Below are positions 63,593-64,000 of a DNA stretch of 64,000 nt, piece after piece. Numbering within the stretch: the stretch's first letter is position 1; every line of letters begins with the position of its first letter. The DNA is from Hydrogenophaga pseudoflava NBRC 102511 (GTDB lineage: Bacteria; Pseudomonadota; Gammaproteobacteria; Burkholderiales; Burkholderiaceae_C), in assembly GCF_001592285.1 (NCBI RefSeq), contig NZ_BCWQ01000001.1, positions 62,001 to 126,000 on the forward strand, in the 5' to 3' direction. The notes below the pieces were generated by a model. The model was not told the DNA's origin and ran no database searches. It saw only the letters and a list, made by a program, of their open reading frames with translations. The translations under genes and the position numbers were made by a program.

Positions 63593-64000
63593 ATGGCCGT
63601 TGCTTCCCGTCGCCTGCTGCTGTCGCTGTCCCTGGTGCTGCCCCTGGTGTCGTTGCCCGCCGCCGCGTTCACGCAGAACGTGTCGGTGCGCGACGACGAC
63701 ACGGCCGGTCCGTTCCCGAGCAACCGCCACACGGTGGTCGACTTCGGCAACGCGACCTTCCGCCGCGTCAACCTGCCCCGGCCCGACTGCGCGGTGCGGG
63801 TGAGCGACTGCCAGGACATCGACGTGATCAACACGCTGGACGGCTTCTCGACCCAGCCGCGCATCACGGTGCCGTTCACCGGCGACATCGATGTGGCCTC
63901 GGTCAGCAGCGAGACCGTGTTCCTCTACAACCTGGGCGACACGCAGACCCTGCGCGGTTTCGGCCAGAAGGTGGGCATCAACCAGGTGCTGTGGGACCCG
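63593..64000 (+). CDS. Secreted lipase/esterase-like protein, N-terminal part only
   Basis: An open frame of 136 codons runs from the ATG at 63593, behind an AGAGGAG site, to the window edge. It starts with a signal peptide (MAVASRRLLLSLSLVLPLVS to PAAA). It continues with VDFGNATFRRVNLPRPDCAV, NTLDGFSTQPRITVPFTGDID and SETVFLYNLGD. The NTLDGFSTQPRITVPF block resembles the N-terminal domain of bacterial virulence-factor-type lipases. The catalytic domain would lie beyond the window, so the call is tentative. Overlapping open frames here are shadows. Confidence 0.65.
   Translation, partial: MAVASRRLLLSLSLVLPLVSLPAAAFTQNVSVRDDDTAGPFPSNRHTVVDFGNATFRRVNLPRPDCAVRVSDCQDIDVINTLDGFSTQPRITVPFTGDIDVASVSSETVFLYNLGDTQTLRGFGQKVGINQVLWDP

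Overview
The window is a GC-rich (roughly two-thirds G+C by eye) chromosomal segment of a betaproteobacterium. Gene content and order point to Burkholderiales, family Comamonadaceae, something close to Hydrogenophaga. The clues are the mutM / dynamin-like GTPase / mutY block, DUF3460 and scpA beside nadB, the DUF3305/DUF3306 formate dehydrogenase accessory genes, TACAAT-type -10 boxes and a BoxR-controlled box pathway. No phage, insertion sequence, CRISPR array or plasmid function was seen. This is core genome plus two metabolic modules.

Layout. 1-8.3 kb: a TPR protein cut by the window edge, mutM, a dynamin-like GTPase and mutY, facing the operon nadK-recN-rapZ. 8.4-12.6 kb: hrcA, two tRNA genes (CAT and ACG anticodons) with a strong terminator, and greB convergent with spoT. 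12.6-17.0 kb: a leftward run sulP, DUF3460, scpA, nadB that leads into spoT. 17.1-22.8 kb: a BamE-like lipoprotein, metG with a DUF1275 membrane protein, apbC/mrp and a periplasmic amino-acid-type binding protein.

22.9-32.1 kb: the aerobic benzoyl-CoA ('box') pathway. Benzoate-CoA ligase and the boxD-type semialdehyde dehydrogenase run left. The regulator boxR and the enzymes boxC, boxB and boxA run right. Benzoate is activated to benzoyl-CoA, epoxidised by BoxAB, ring-cleaved by BoxC and oxidised by the aldehyde dehydrogenase toward beta-oxidation. Clusters of TGCA, the core of known BoxR/BzdR operators, lie in both regulatory regions.

34.5-53.0 kb: a membrane-bound periplasmic molybdenum formate dehydrogenase system. 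The accessory block (DUF3305, a C26 glutamine-amidotransferase-like hydrolase, DUF3306, a 704-residue polyferredoxin and a TorD-like chaperone) is separated from the structural operon (a 72-residue Tat protein, alpha, beta, a small lipoprotein, the cytochrome b gamma subunit, a small periplasmic protein and fdhD). Between them lie DUF456, a metallophosphoesterase, a lipid-kinase-like protein, ExoD and a histidine kinase / sigma-54 response regulator pair. The 450-bp region between the regulator and the structural operon holds two palindromes 23 bp apart and a -24/-12-like promoter, which suggests that this two-component pair drives formate dehydrogenase expression.

53-64 kb: mostly housekeeping genes: upp, an FtsX-type permease, a truncated haemoglobin, an Smr protein, radC, fkpB-ispH, serS, a small lipoprotein, an M23 peptidase coupled to a Gfo/Idh/MocA oxidoreductase, and the start of a secreted lipase-like protein cut by the window edge.
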